From Phaeosaccion multiseriatum (lineage: Eukaryota > Ochrophyta, other classes): DNA of 64,000 nucleotides. The stretch covers positions 2,294,001 through 2,358,000 of the forward strand of contig OZ218963.1 of assembly GCA_965112735.1 (NCBI GenBank), given 5' to 3'. Shown here piece after piece: positions 1 through 10,447 of this stretch (the stretch's first letter is position 1; each line of letters begins with the position of its first letter). The translations under genes were made by a program, and so were the position numbers. Below the pieces are notes generated by a model. That model ran no database searches. It worked only from the letters and a program-made list of their open reading frames with translations, and was not told where the DNA came from.

Positions 1-164
1 ATATAAATTTATACCTCGTTTGTTTTTACCCCCATAACAATGGCAGGAGGTCGCTTTTCTTCCCAACCTCTGGTGCGCTGAAAGTGTATATACTCTCACA
101 GACTCGCCCTTGCTCTTGCCCGTGCTCTTGCCCTTGTCCTGCTCACTCACCGAACACACAACAG

Positions 165-520
165 GTGTGCTGTGCGCCGGCAGCAAGTCTGCAAAGCTGG
201 CCTTCGCTTTTGACCTCCTCGACGACGACGGCGATGGCATGCTCACCAGGAGAGGGCTGTGGCGCTTCATTCGCTCCTTTCTGACGGTACTCATGGCTCT
301 CTCTTTCGCCTCCAGCGACCTCACCGCTGGTCAGCTCACGCGAGCTGTGGACGACGGGGCCGTGTGGACTAGTTCAAGAGTATTCGCCGAGACGGACACG
401 TTGTTGGTGGCCAACAAGATTAGCTTCGAAGAGTTTGCCTCCTGGTACACCAACGTTGGCTACGAGAGCAGCGCTTGGATCGAGCTCCTTTCCATTCCCA
501 AGTGGGGCGGTACCTTCTAA
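165..520 (+). CDS. EF-hand calcium-binding protein, C-terminal exon (partial)
   Basis: Last exon of a gene that begins outside the window. A 3' splice site ending ACAG at 161-164 opens the exon, and the frame ends at TAA 518-520. The protein reads from a short helix (AKLAFAFDLL) into a canonical EF-hand loop with Asp at positions 1, 3 and 5, Gly at 6 and Leu at 8. Position 12 is Gly instead of the usual Glu, which should weaken calcium binding. A second helix-loop-helix near 400-460 (KISFEEFASWY) keeps only the end of a loop. Spacing resembles calcineurin-B or recoverin-like sensors, where an EF-hand pair follows an 'L.RG..E.KL.FAF' segment. The exon start is inferred from the splice site. 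The gene is convergent with the phosphatase. Confidence 0.7.
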
Positions 521-1052
521 ATCAATACACCTGTGAGCTACGATCTCTTTCTCACTCTCCCGTTGTTGTCCTCCTCTGCCGTGGCCGGACGAGAGAGTGC
601 GAAAGGGATGGGGATGGGGGAATAGGAGTTGCTACAGTAACGCTTTATTTGATTATGATACAAGGGTTTATCCATTACCAAAAATACAAGGGCTTTGTCT
701 CACTCGCACCAGCTTACGCTGTCCACCTGTCTGCACTCTCTCTCTCTCTCAATCATGTCGACTCCGATGCAGGTAGTGACCAGACGGTAATTGCAAGGTG
801 AGGACGCAATCAAAAAAGCATAATCACCGCCATTTCTACTCTACTCCTGACCTCCCACAGGCATAACCGATGTACAAAAATGATGGGAGCTGATGATGCT
901 GCGCAGCGGCGACGGAACTGCTTCTCGTCCTGTCAGTCAGTCAGTCTGACCACACCACACGGCTCCCAGAGGAGAGCCTGCTGCCCACTTGCCGCTGCTT
1001 TTGCAAAGCTCGTTCGTTTGCGCTCAGTCCCCAACCAGTCCCCTCCCCTGCC
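521..1052. other. Intergenic region between two convergent genes
   Basis: Between the EF-hand stop (520) and the phosphatase stop (1053). It presumably holds both 3' untranslated regions. I see a CT microsatellite at about 735-750 and no convincing coding region, repeat or RNA gene. Confidence 0.5.
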
Positions 1053-4012
1053 TCAGCAGAAGAGAGCCACGAAGACAGTGATGTCGTCCGTGCTACCGGA
1101 GCGGATAGCCAAGCGCACGAGTTCATGCGCCACATTGACCTTGGCGGGGTTCTTGTGATAGGCTGCAATCTTCTTCCTGCAATACTGCACAATGTCGCTC
1201 TTGCTGCACACGTCCCACAGTCCGTCACTGGCAAAGACAACAAAGCCCTCCTCTGGTCTTTGCGACCTCCCCCGCACACTCACGTCCAGCCCCAGTCTAG
1301 ACTTGACCATTCGACTGCGCACGGAATCGTCCAAGGCATGGGGGCCGGGCGATGACCCTGCACCGCCACCGGAAATGGTTCTCCGCAATCCCCTTATGCT
1401 TCTAGATAGGGAGTCGCCCACGGAGTGTACCCGATGCATTTTTGATGATCTCTTCTTGGAGCTGGAGGAAGAGGTTGACGTATCGAGCAGCGGGTCGGTG
1501 GGCGGGGGCGGGGCAGGTAATCCCTTGGCCGACTCGTTCAAATCACTAGCATCAAGACCCTCCTCCTCCTCCTCCTCCTCCTCCTCCTCCTCCTCCCTGC
1601 CCATCGTGGCTCCCGACACGCTCAAGTCAAGTCCTGTGCCTACCATGACACCCGAGTCCACCGTGTGCTCGCTGCAGTCCCCAGCTGCAGCACCACTGCG
1701 GGGAGGGGGCGGTGGAAGCCAGAGTGATTTTGCTGCTGGCGCCGTGGTGGATGGTGCAACATGTGGGGACAATGATGCAGCTGTTGCTGTTTCTGCTGCT
1801 GTTCCTGCTGTTGTTTCTGCCGCGGTATCTGCTGCGGTATCTGCTGTTTCTGCTGCTGTTCTTGCTGAGGTATCAGCTGCGGAATCTGCTGGAGCATCTG
1901 CTGTTTCTGTTGCAGTAACTGCTGCGGTATCTGGCAGGGAGGGTAGCTTTGACGTCCCTTTCGAAGCCGATGCGTCCTTGTCCTGAATATCGAATCCCAC
2001 ATGGCGCGAATGAGGATACGGTGGCTCGTCTTCTAGACGTGCAAAATCTCTTGGAGGCGACTCTGGCTCCTCCGTCTCGCCTTCCACCACCTGCTCACCC
2101 CCTGACGACGAAGAGCCCAGCGAGGGCCCACAAGTGTGCGTCGCCGTAACCTTGCCATCCTCGTCCTCCTCGCCGCCGTCCCTTCGCACCTCCTCTTCTC
2201 CCTCTTTCTCGTGTTCGTTCGCCTTTACGCTTCCCTCGTCAAGCAGAGAGAGGGGCGTTTGCGGGAGTCCAACTGCCTGGCCAGCAGGTTGTCGTCCCTC
2301 CTCTTCGCCCTCGTCAGTCTTGGCGCTTCCCTCGCCAAGCAGAGAGGGGCGCACTTGCAGGAGCCCAAGAGCCTGGGCAGCAGGTTTTACAGGGGTGCCC
2401 GTCGCGCTCTTGGCCGGAGTCCCAAGCGCCATGGACCCACTTGCCCCTCCCCGGGGTTTTGCACCACCAGCAAAAGGAACAGGGAGACTGTTTCTCACCA
2501 CCTTTGTGCCTGACACGTATGGGATGGAAGTAACCGCTCCAGGACAGTGGGTCTTTACATCAAGGTCACCAATAGATCGACTCGGCTGCAGCACCCCAAA
2601 CGCCCTTCCCCCCTCGACGGTTCCTCCCACACGAAGAATACGCTCTCTCTCGATATCGTCAGAGCAGCGGTGAACGTCTGAGAGCTCAGATAGTGTTCCT
2701 TTACACTTTCCACCCACGGAAGTATAGATGATGGCCCGGCAGTCCCCCACATTGGCGACCTGGAGCTCGCCTTCGCAGAATAACCCCACCACCACGCAGG
2801 CGCCACTGCCTTCCATGATAAGACTGACGAACTCGGTGAAGCGCTCTTCCGTAACCGCCATGGCCTCCTTCAACACAAAATGCATTCGATCTGCCAGAGA
2901 CAGTCCCAGACCTGCGTCCTGCTGCCACTGAGTTTGCTCCTGGTGGTGCAGGTGCACCTGCCCCGGCAGCAGTGATTTCTGACTCCATGCGTTGCACCCC
3001 TGCACAATGGAGGGAATGTTCTTGCTGCACCATTCTGCGCAAAGAGAGCCCCCATGTCCATCCAAGACCCCCCTGTAGCGGAGGACACACAGGACAGACC
3101 GCGGGCCCCAAAAGGAAGAGGCATGAGGAGAAGTGGTGGGTGGTGAGGGGGTTGGTCGATGGTCATGGGATGGGGGGAGAAGCACAATATGGGCAGGAGA
3201 ATCGAGGCAGGCAGTACCGGAATCGGCAGTTGGGGACGAGGACAAGGAGGGGGCAGGCTAAGATACGACCACAGCACCACAACCAGCAATAGCAGGTGCA
3301 CGATATCAGGTCACGCATTCACTCACATGCAATGCACTGTCTTTCCCTCCCATTCAAACTCGCTGCTAAAGAGCCGGTCCTCATTGGCGTGTCGACGTCC
3401 CTCGAAGGAGTGCTCAAATTTGACCAGCGCCCACGGCGCCCCCCCCTGCCCCGAAGGGTTGGGCTCTTCCGCTTGCTGCACTTCATCCAAAAGCAGGCTC
3501 TGACTCTCTTCTGACTCCTGCGTGTCTGCCGTCTTGCTGGAAATGTCACTTTCTTCAGAGTCTTTACCGCCCGCAGTGGCGAGGGATGCCGCTGCTACTA
3601 CTGCTACTCCTGCTGGTGGAGGTCGTGGTGGAAGTCCTTCTCCATCAGAATCCGTGTTTTGCCCAAGTGCCACCGCGGGTGCCTCTTCTGCCCGTCTGGC
3701 TGCGTCTAGTGCTGGTAGAGGCCGTGGTGAAGATTTGTGCTTCTCAATCGTGGGCACATTTGCTCCTTCTATTCCTCCTTTCGTCCCTCTAACTGCGTCG
3801 GGTTCTATAATGCCTCCACTGCCTTTTCCCACTTTGCACGAGAACACCCCACGCCAGCTGTCTTTCTGACACAGCAGGAAGGGCATTCTTCTTGTAGCAC
3901 CACGCTTCAAACTCAAGCCGCACAAGCAGAAGTAGCAGCACAGCCCCCTTCCGCAGTAACTCGAACTCTGAGGGGAAGAAGCTGAAACTTCGGAGTGCTG
4001 ATCTCCTTCCAT
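1053..4012 (-). CDS. PPM/PP2C-type protein phosphatase with large acidic insert
   Basis: Metal-dependent Ser/Thr phosphatase in two exons (4012-3327 and 3072-1053; intron 3073-3326 with GTGAGT donor and CTACAG acceptor), about 901 residues. PP2C motifs appear in order: RRHANEDR near the end of exon 1; MGVLDGHGG across the splice junction; GELQVANVGDCRAI; SDDIERERI followed by SRSIGDLDVK; FASDGLWDV; and GSTDDITVFV just before the TGA stop. The metal-binding Asp residues of DGHGG, SDGLWD and DDIT are present. About 330 residues of low complexity (Glu, Ala/Thr and Ser runs) separate the SRSIGDLD motif from FASDGLWDV, so the catalytic domain is split in sequence. The start at 4012 is the ATG of MEGDQ; an upstream in-frame ATG at 4108 would overlap the glycosyltransferase gene. 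The first 200 residues show no domain I know. The gene is head-to-head with the glycosyltransferase. Confidence 0.88.
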
Positions 4013-4036
4013 ATCCAGGATGCGGAGGAGTAGAAA
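4009..4036. promoter_or_regulatory. Head-to-head gene start region
   Basis: The minus-strand phosphatase ATG (4012-4010) and the plus-strand glycosyltransferase ATG (4020 or 4036) are 7-23 bp apart. Each gene's 5' untranslated region and promoter must therefore lie inside the other gene, or one start codon is wrong. I see no TATA box. Confidence 0.45.
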
Positions 4037-6117
4037 TGGCAATCGCAAACCCGTCCGTCGTACTGCCGGTGGCGCTGCTGCTGCTGCTGTTGCTGCTACC
4101 GCCACCACTTTATATCAGAAGGTGGGAGCAGAGCTATGGGAGGACGGCAGGAACAACAGCTCTTCCTGGCACCCTTCTTCTCCGAGGACGGCAAACGCGT
4201 GGAGGGGGCTGTCCAACGAGCTGTCCAACGAGAGCAGTAAACAGGGCCGCGGGTGGACGGCTGCCGAGGCTGGAGCGGTTGTGGACGCATGGGAAGAGAG
4301 TTTTAGTCGCATAGACATGCAGGACATGGACCAGTCGAACACCTGGCTGGACATGTGGCCGGTGACGAGAGAAATGGAGATCAAGTGCACGCTGAAAGTG
4401 GACCTCCACCAGGACGGCATCGGTAGCGAGGTTCTCAGATGGTTGTTCGGTGTTATTCTTGCTGAAGGTCTTGGTTGTGCGATAGTCACCCCGGACCTTA
4501 CACCGCCCCCACTTGAAGATCCACACGCGGACGATTGGAAAACCCTGGCACACTTTCACGAGAACGTCGAGAAGGGAGGGGTTTGGCGCAACGGCACTCT
4601 GTACTGCCACCGCACTGTGACCGAGAACGATACAAGGTCCGAAGATACCAGCTTCGAGAACTTGTCCAGGTCGTATCGATGCGTCATCGAGGATTGGGAG
4701 CAGTTCTTCAACCTCCAGGAGTATACCGCTGAGAGCACGGCGGCCTCTGCGTGGGTGAGTGTGGCAGGAGTGGGTGTAGCGGCCTTTGCTTTTGCTTTGA
4801 CGCACAAGACGTCTTACGCCCCCCGCTTCCGTGGTCACAAATACCTTTGTTCTCCTACCCAGACGACGATTATTCCGTCACCGAAGGGCAGCGCGCATGT
4901 GGACAACTGGCTACCAGTGTACAGAGAGAGATATTCCGTCTTGCTGTTACTTGTAAGCTCTGTGGTCGTGCCCACAATTGTGGTGCAAGGTCGGACGTGG
5001 CGCAAAGGTGACGATCCGACGGCGTCGATACCTTCAGCCGTCAGAACAGCGATCAACCGGATACGCGAGGCTTTCCACAGGTTTCCTCGGCCCGGGTAAG
5101 AAGCTCATTTGGGGGATGGGGGGCGGGGGCTGGGAGGTTACGCAATGTCTTGCCCTGGCAGGCTTTGTTATTACTCGTCCTCAACGGCCTTGGTTCGCGG
5201 TGCCGCCCCCTCACGTCGACAGGTATGCGGAAACCCCTGACTGCGGTTTCGCGCCGAACCAGCTCAACGTGGCCGTGCATCTACGGATGGGGGATCTGCA
5301 AGGGAGAAAAACCGACGACCATGGTGCCACAGCAGAGGGCTACGACTTGCATGTGCACAGTCTGGTCGAGAGAATATCCACGGTAGTGGCGCAGATTGGG
5401 TACTCACCGCCGGTGTTTCACATCTTTTCTGAGTCTCGCTCCCCTTGCCCGCACCCGGAGAGCCGAGTGTTCGGAGAGTTTCCGCATCTTCACATTAGTA
5501 CTGAGCAGGTAGGAAGGATCCTGCTGTTGGGTTTGCGAGGCGAAGAATTCATGGCAAGCCAACATTCGTTCTCTCCTCCACCCTTCCTCCGCCCGGTGCA
5601 GATCCAAGCTTGTCGACAACTGGTTTCCACGCCTTCTGAACACTGTCCAGAAAGGGAGATGGGCGGTGTCTGCGGGTTTGACGGCCTTCGATCCTTCACG
5701 GCAGAGCTTGATGGCGTCACAGCACGTACTCCCACGTCTCCAACCACGTCCTCGTCCTCACAGAGCAAATTCATGCTCCACATGAACGGTCATGAGGGTG
5801 AGACACTGAGATGCATGGCCAACGCCGACATCGTCGTCTCCTCCAACAGTTGCTTTGGGCAGTTGGCTACCTTACTCAATAACGGTTTGAAGATCTTCTG
5901 CACCACCTGTGGCCGCACGACCGCACGCAAAATCTACGGCAAGATTTTGACTTTCCTTGCTCTTGCGGAGGGGGGCAGATTCTGGTTTCCAGTTGCAGGA
6001 AGGGAGAGAGAGCCAGTTCTGTCGACAGTATTGCTGAAAGATCAACTAGCGGCACTTTGTGCCATGAGGAATGTGACGCCCCTGAAGAAGAACGACCAAG
6101 GGGGGGGGGGGGGGTAG
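4020..6117 (+). CDS. HxRxGD-type (fucosyltransferase-like) glycosyltransferase
   Basis: Probable Golgi glycosyltransferase. Exons proposed: 4020-5095, 5223-5508 and 5602-6117 (introns with GTAAGA...CAG and GTAGGA...CAG), 625 residues, frame preserved. The core VAVHLRMGD is the HxRxGD donor-binding motif of GT11/GT23/GT65-like fucosyltransferases. It is followed by PPVFHIFSES and by a C-terminal block MANADIVVSSNSCFGQLATLLNNG, typical of these enzymes ('M..ADv.v.S.S.fs..aa.l..g'). The N-terminus is uncertain. An ATG at 4036 in another frame gives a strong Leu-rich signal-anchor, but joining it needs a 29-nt intron (4122-4150); the 4020 frame gives a basic, Ala-rich start. The region 4750-5000 may hide further introns. 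A 12-G run at 6102-6114 precedes the TAG and could hide a different C-terminus. Confidence 0.72.
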
Positions 6118-6202
6118 GAAGCGGTAGGGGGAAAGAGCCTGATCCCCTTCCATCTTCTTCCTACTTACTTACTCCGTCACGCATGCCTGTACCAGGTAAG
6201 AC
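6118..6202 (+). other. Glycosyltransferase 3' flank and element A target site
   Basis: Short host flank. CAG/GTAAGA at 6193-6201 is a perfect 5' splice-site consensus. The element A target duplication AGAC (6199-6202) overlaps it and is repeated at 50444-50447. Confidence 0.6.
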
Positions 6203-6497
6203 TGTGGTGGAGGTGGGACAGGCTCAATTACGTAATGTTAGGTATGCAGAGTAGTAAGTCAATGATGTGGGACGCGGCCTTTTTAAATCCCCCTCCGCAC
6301 TCCTGAACCCGTATAGACCAAGTGGATAGCTCTCCTTTAAACAAGGAGGCTGTCCAGGGTCTTAGGGTGGGATAGTCCTTATTATCAATACACTTGGTGC
6401 TAGCATTGGTATCTTCTCCCCATATTGGGACCGGAACGCAGCGCTCAGCTTGGGGGTACCTTCTTACTCTTAGGCAGAGGAAGGTAGCGGCCCCACA
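6203..6497 (+). repeat. Element A 5' LTR
   Basis: 295 bp, starts TGTGGTGGAGG and ends GCGGCCCCACA. Related copies are at 50144-50443 and 63789-64000. The pair differs mainly in a stretch near position 60 of the LTR, so it is older than the nested elements. Confidence 0.92.
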
Positions 6498-6594
6498 CGT
6501 GGCAACGACGAAGTGATTCGAAGTCTCTCTTCCCCAGCACAATCCCTGTCGCTGGGCGTTCTTTGCCGCGTTCCGCGTCAAGGGGGGAGGGAGT

Positions 6595-7782
6595 ATGGAC
6601 GCCTCAGCTCCGTCCGGAGATGACGACGAGGAGGATGAAAAGTATGGATGGATGGTGGGAGAGGATGAGGAAACGCGCATCAGGCGTCTGATGATGCGGA
6701 ACCGTTATCCTTTTATCTCCTACGCCCAAGGCGGATTCTGGTATTCGGAAGAGGACGAACAGACGAGGCGCCAAGAGGACGAACAGACGATGCGCCGGCT
6801 CAAGATGCTTTATCGGGAGGAGAAGGCGTGCTGGCTTCAGGTTTGGGAATGGAGCCGGATACTTGACTGGAGCAGCGTGACAGTGAATGGGTGGACGTAC
6901 ACTCTTTCAGACTTCAGGTATCGGAGTGAGCAGCATGAGAAGGAGCTGCGCCGACGGAAATCCGAAGAAGAGGCTCGGACGAAGGACGAGGCCGAGCAGG
7001 AACGACAGCGAAGGAAACAATGGGAACGAGAGATGGCTTCAGACATCACCTACTACGTCCAGGGCTATACCTATTGGCAATACAGCACAGAAGCGGATGA
7101 GCGGCGCAGACGGGAAGGAAGAAAGCCGTGTGGGATTGAGCTTTGTGAGGAGCTTGAGCGCAGAGGATATGATAGCAGCAGTGATGTGATAGTGAACGGA
7201 TGGTGCCAGTCATTCGCATGCTTTAGGGGCTATGCGGAGCAAGAAAAGGAGAGGTTGCGTCAGCAGACAGCAGAGGAGGAAGAAGCAAAATTGCGTCAGT
7301 CGTGGCCAGAGCAGTCTGATGGGCCGCGGGCTGCCATGCATTGGCAGCAGCAGCAGTCAGAGTATCAACCGCCACTACAACAATCATACTCTCCTCAAGG
7401 TCCTCAGTGGCAACCTCGGGCCGCTCAGCATTGGCAACAACACAAACGGACACTCGACACGGGCCCAACCCAGCAGCAGATGGAAGAGACGACGATGCTT
7501 CAGCAGCCCAGTGAACGAAGAGGGTCTTCCCATCACGGACACTGCAGCGACAGTGGCAGCTCATCATCCAGCAGAGCCGTCCGTGACAGTCACGCTTGTA
7601 GAGGACGGCAGTCGAGGGATGAGCAGCACTCTCTGCCTCAGCTTCAGCATACAGAGAGCTCTCAATCGCGACAGCAAGAAAGGAAGGAGCAAGAACAGAA
7701 GCGTCGTAGACTGCTGGAAATGGTGGAAAACGCTATGAAGCGCCTTGACTCCATGGGGAGTTCCATGAAGAGGATACTGTAA
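6595..7782 (+). CDS. Element A Gag-like protein with internal repeat
   Basis: 395 residues, charged, rich in Arg/Glu/Gln, no zinc knuckle. Two copies of a module are visible: SSVTVNGWTYTLSDFRYRSE near residues 97-115 and SDVIVNGWCQSFACFRGYAE near residues 198-217, each followed by a long Arg/Glu helix. I do not recognise this fold. Position directly after the 5' LTR suggests a Gag role, packaging element RNA in cytoplasmic particles. The TAA at 7780-7782 is followed by open sequence in the same frame that runs into the Gln-rich ORF. Confidence 0.6.
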   Translation: MDASAPSGDDDEEDEKYGWMVGEDEETRIRRLMMRNRYPFISYAQGGFWYSEEDEQTRRQEDEQTMRRLKMLYREEKACWLQVWEWSRILDWSSVTVNGWTYTLSDFRYRSEQHEKELRRRKSEEEARTKDEAEQERQRRKQWEREMASDITYYVQGYTYWQYSTEADERRRREGRKPCGIELCEELERRGYDSSSDVIVNGWCQSFACFRGYAEQEKERLRQQTAEEEEAKLRQSWPEQSDGPRAAMHWQQQQSEYQPPLQQSYSPQGPQWQPRAAQHWQQHKRTLDTGPTQQQMEETTMLQQPSERRGSSHHGHCSDSGSSSSSRAVRDSHACRGRQSRDEQHSLPQLQHTESSQSRQQERKEQEQKRRRLLEMVENAMKRLDSMGSSMKRIL

Positions 7783-7842
7783 ACAACAGCCAGACACCAG
7801 CAACTTTCTCCCCACCGGCAGTCCTCTCCTCCTTCTCAGCGT

Positions 7843-7925
7843 ATGGAGCGGACTCCTTCTCCATCACGCGGACGTACTCAACAGCGTTCGTCTACAAGGT
7901 CGCGGCAGCAGCCTCAGCAATCTCA

Positions 7926-7956
<31 letters not shown>

Positions 7957-7961
7957 ACGCC

Positions 7962-8056
<95 letters not shown>

Positions 8057-8162
8057 TACAGCCGACGCCGCAGCAGCAGCAGCAGCCGCAGCATCAGCCG
8101 CTGCAACCTTCTCAGCCCGCCTTACACTCTCAGCCCCAGCAGCAGCAGCGACAACAGCAGCA

Positions 8163-8193
<31 letters not shown>

Positions 8194-8267
8194 GAGCAGC
8201 TGCTGCAGCGGGAACAACAGCACCATCGACAAGAGCGAGCACCGCAACAGCAGAGATTGGAGCAAGA
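7843..8267 (+). CDS. Element A poly-Gln protein, N-terminal part
   Basis: The frame is open from the Gag stop (7783) with an ATG at 7843. It encodes a long CAG-coded glutamine run (7925-8070) and further Q-rich segments to 8210. Gypsy-B interrupts it at 8268. Removing 8268-48007 plus one AAGA copy deletes 39,744 nt, a multiple of three, and joins this frame exactly to the coiled-coil ORF at 48012-48801, giving about 404 residues. Function is unknown; a structural or Gag-like role is possible. Confidence 0.65.
7925..8210 (+). repeat. (CAG)n microsatellite coding poly-Gln
   Basis: Nearly uninterrupted CAG triplets at 7965-8056 and again at 8135-8195, with CCG/ACG breaks between. All lie in the Gln frame of element A. 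Confidence 0.95.
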
Positions 8268-8467
8268 TGTTGGAAGGCCTCAGAGTGAGAAGGACCATAA
8301 GTCAATGGTCGGTGTGTCCTATATTACGTAGATTCTGAGTGGAGGAGGACGTCAGAACGGTGATCTTGGTATAAGGAGAGCCTAGCAGCAGGGCTTGCAA
8401 ACGGGTTCCATCCCGTATAATATATCAAGGGTTACCACTTGTCTAAGCGGCTTAGGTCGCTTTTACA
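8268..8467 (+). repeat. Gypsy-B 5' LTR
   Basis: 200 bp, TGTTGGAAGG...GCTTTTACA. Matches 47814-48007 apart from a 6-bp indel and a few substitutions. A diverged minus-strand copy lies at 61667-61870. Confidence 0.92.
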
Positions 8468-8734
8468 ACCCGTTTTGACACAATTGCTGGTGAGGATATC
8501 CGAAAAACAAAGGAAGGAGAGGCAGGACAGGACAGGACCGGGAAGGCAGGAGGCACACAGGCCATCTAGGACCAGACTCGGAGGCGGTAGGCAGTACCAG
8601 CACACGGCCTACAGGGGACAGTGGCTGCCACAGCGGTGGGCAGAGGATAGGCAGCAGGCAGGGAGCGAACAGCAGAAGCGGCACAGCAGTGTGGGGGTGA
8701 CGTGAGGGGCGCTCGGTCGGCCACAGCGGCACCC
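8468..8734 (+). other. Gypsy-B leader between LTR and gag
   Basis: Untranslated leader starting ACCCGTTTTGACAC directly after the LTR, where a primer-binding site would lie. I could not match it to a tRNA 3' end. Confidence 0.4.
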
Positions 8735-10387
8735 ATGGCGGATTCTCCCACCAGTGTGGTCCCGAGTGGTGTTCTGACTCTCGCCCAACGCGCTGCCGCT
8801 GAGGAAACACGTGCTGCAGGCGAGGCAACAGCGACGGTCACGCCCCCATCTACGCCTCGTACGTCAGGATTTCTTCAGCGTCTCTCTGGTGGCCTCACTG
8901 GGTTCCTCTCTCGGCAGTCGGCGGCCCTCTCGGCGGCTGACGAGGCGGAGGTGGACGCTCAGGCTGAGCGGGATGTGGACCGGGTTATCCAGGCGGGCGA
9001 TCTGCATGCTGCTGCCCTCGAGGCTGATGCCGCGGCTGGAGCGGTGGAGGAGGAGGAGGAGGAGAATTCGGAGGAGGAGGAGGAGGAGGAGGAGGCGGAG
9101 GAGGAGGCAGGGACGGCTTCGGCGGCAGCGGGGATGGCAGGGGGTACTGTGGGCGCTGTGGCAGACGGCAGGGCTGTGACTGCTGCAGCCCCGACTTTTT
9201 ACGGAGGCAGCGGGCGGCATCGCTGTCGGTGACGGGTTGGGGGTGCAGCAGCGGTTGCTAGCGGCTCAGATGTTGGGGCTGCAGCAGCAGATGGCCAGTT
9301 TGCATCTCCAAGCCTTGCCGCCCGGTGGCCCTGTGCTGGGGGGGGGGGTGCAAACGATTCGGAGCTTGCCCGCTAACCTCTCTCTCATGCCCACGCTCAC
9401 CTGGGGCATGACGCACCGGGCCACGTTGGAGGTCGTCTCCAAGTGGATGCAGCAGCTGGAGTCCTGGGGCTACATGCGGCACGGGGAGGTGAAGGAAGAG
9501 CAGTGGGTGGAGGTGCAGCGTCTCATGCTTGAGGGTTTCTCGGTGATGGAGCGGAGTAAGCTCGATACAGCGGTGAGTGTGGAGAGGTCTGCACCTGACA
9601 CTCCGCCTTTCTACCACGCGGCCGTGAGGGCGCTATTCCGGTTCTTTCACACGGTCGAGCTGCAGAGCGCCGCGGTGGTACGGAGTCTGGTGACGTCCGA
9701 GTTGACGGGCTGCATGGAGTCCAATCTCAAGCTGGTGACGGGGGTGTATCAGGTTAACGGCCTCAGGGCCTTGTTGGCGCAGGTCGGCGGCGATGCGCTG
9801 GCCGCCCTCGTGGATCAGGAGGGGATGGCGGTTCTGGAGGCTCAAGCCATGCATCGGCGCAGGGGCATCAGTCAGCAGTCGCTCACCAACGCCATCCTGC
9901 AGGAGGTGAACATGGCGATGGCACACAAGCACTCCTGGGCGGCCTTGGGGACTATGTTGGAGCGGAAGTGCCCCCAGGAGTTCGAGCAGGTGCTCATGGA
10001 CCACAGCCAGTTGTCGTGCGGGGGTGGCGGTGGTGGCGGTGGTGGTGGGGGCGGTGGGGGTGGCAGGCCTAGGAGGGAGAGCATGGACATCAACGCCGTG
10101 GATCTGCCGGCTTCTGCTGCCGCTACCACCTCCATGGCGGCATCGGGTGCCACCCCGCAGACTGTGGGGGCCGTGGTGCCGGCTCTGCACGCGCCGGCGA
10201 TCGCTGCTATGGGTGTGGTCAGACAGGGCACTTCCGTTTTGGGTGTAATGTGGTGCCCCCAACCCCGGGTCTGAAGCGCGCGTTGATGAAGCAATTGAAG
10301 CGGAAGCTGGCGGAGGACCCGGATTTCGACGCCATCTCCGAGATGGTTAGGGGCGTGCAGGCAGAGGCAGCGGGTGGTCTGTTGTGA
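8735..10387 (+). pseudogene. Gypsy-B Gag (broken by frameshifts)
   Basis: Starts MADSPTSVVPSG at 8735 and reads an Ala-rich segment and an acidic Glu run. The frame changes near 9180-9236 into a helical capsid-like region (LTWGMTHRATLEVVSKWMQQ to about 10010), then a Gly run at 10020-10065. Another frame change after 10260 gives KRALMKQLKRKLAEDPDF and a TGA at 10385. No zinc knuckle is visible. The capsid-like assignment rests on position and helical character, not on a family match. Confidence 0.6.
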
Positions 10388-10447
10388 CGATGCCCCGCCG
10401 CTACAGAGTCGGTAGCAGCGGGGCCCGGAGCCCTGGGGCGGGGGGGG

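Noticed and set aside
4122-4150. A 29-nt intron joining a signal-anchor to the glycosyltransferase
   Set aside because: Shorter than almost all known spliceosomal introns; kept only as an alternative N-terminus.
5096-5161. Shorter intron with acceptor at 5161 in the glycosyltransferase
   Set aside because: It leaves the downstream HxRxGD exon out of frame; the acceptor at 5222 keeps frame.
7892-8305. Minus-strand poly-Ala frame
   Set aside because: Antisense of the CAG poly-Gln tract in element A.
8430-8467. tRNA-like sequence (GTCTAAGCGGCTTAGG) at the end of the Gypsy-B LTR
   Set aside because: No cloverleaf can be drawn from the surrounding sequence and there is no T-loop at the right distance.
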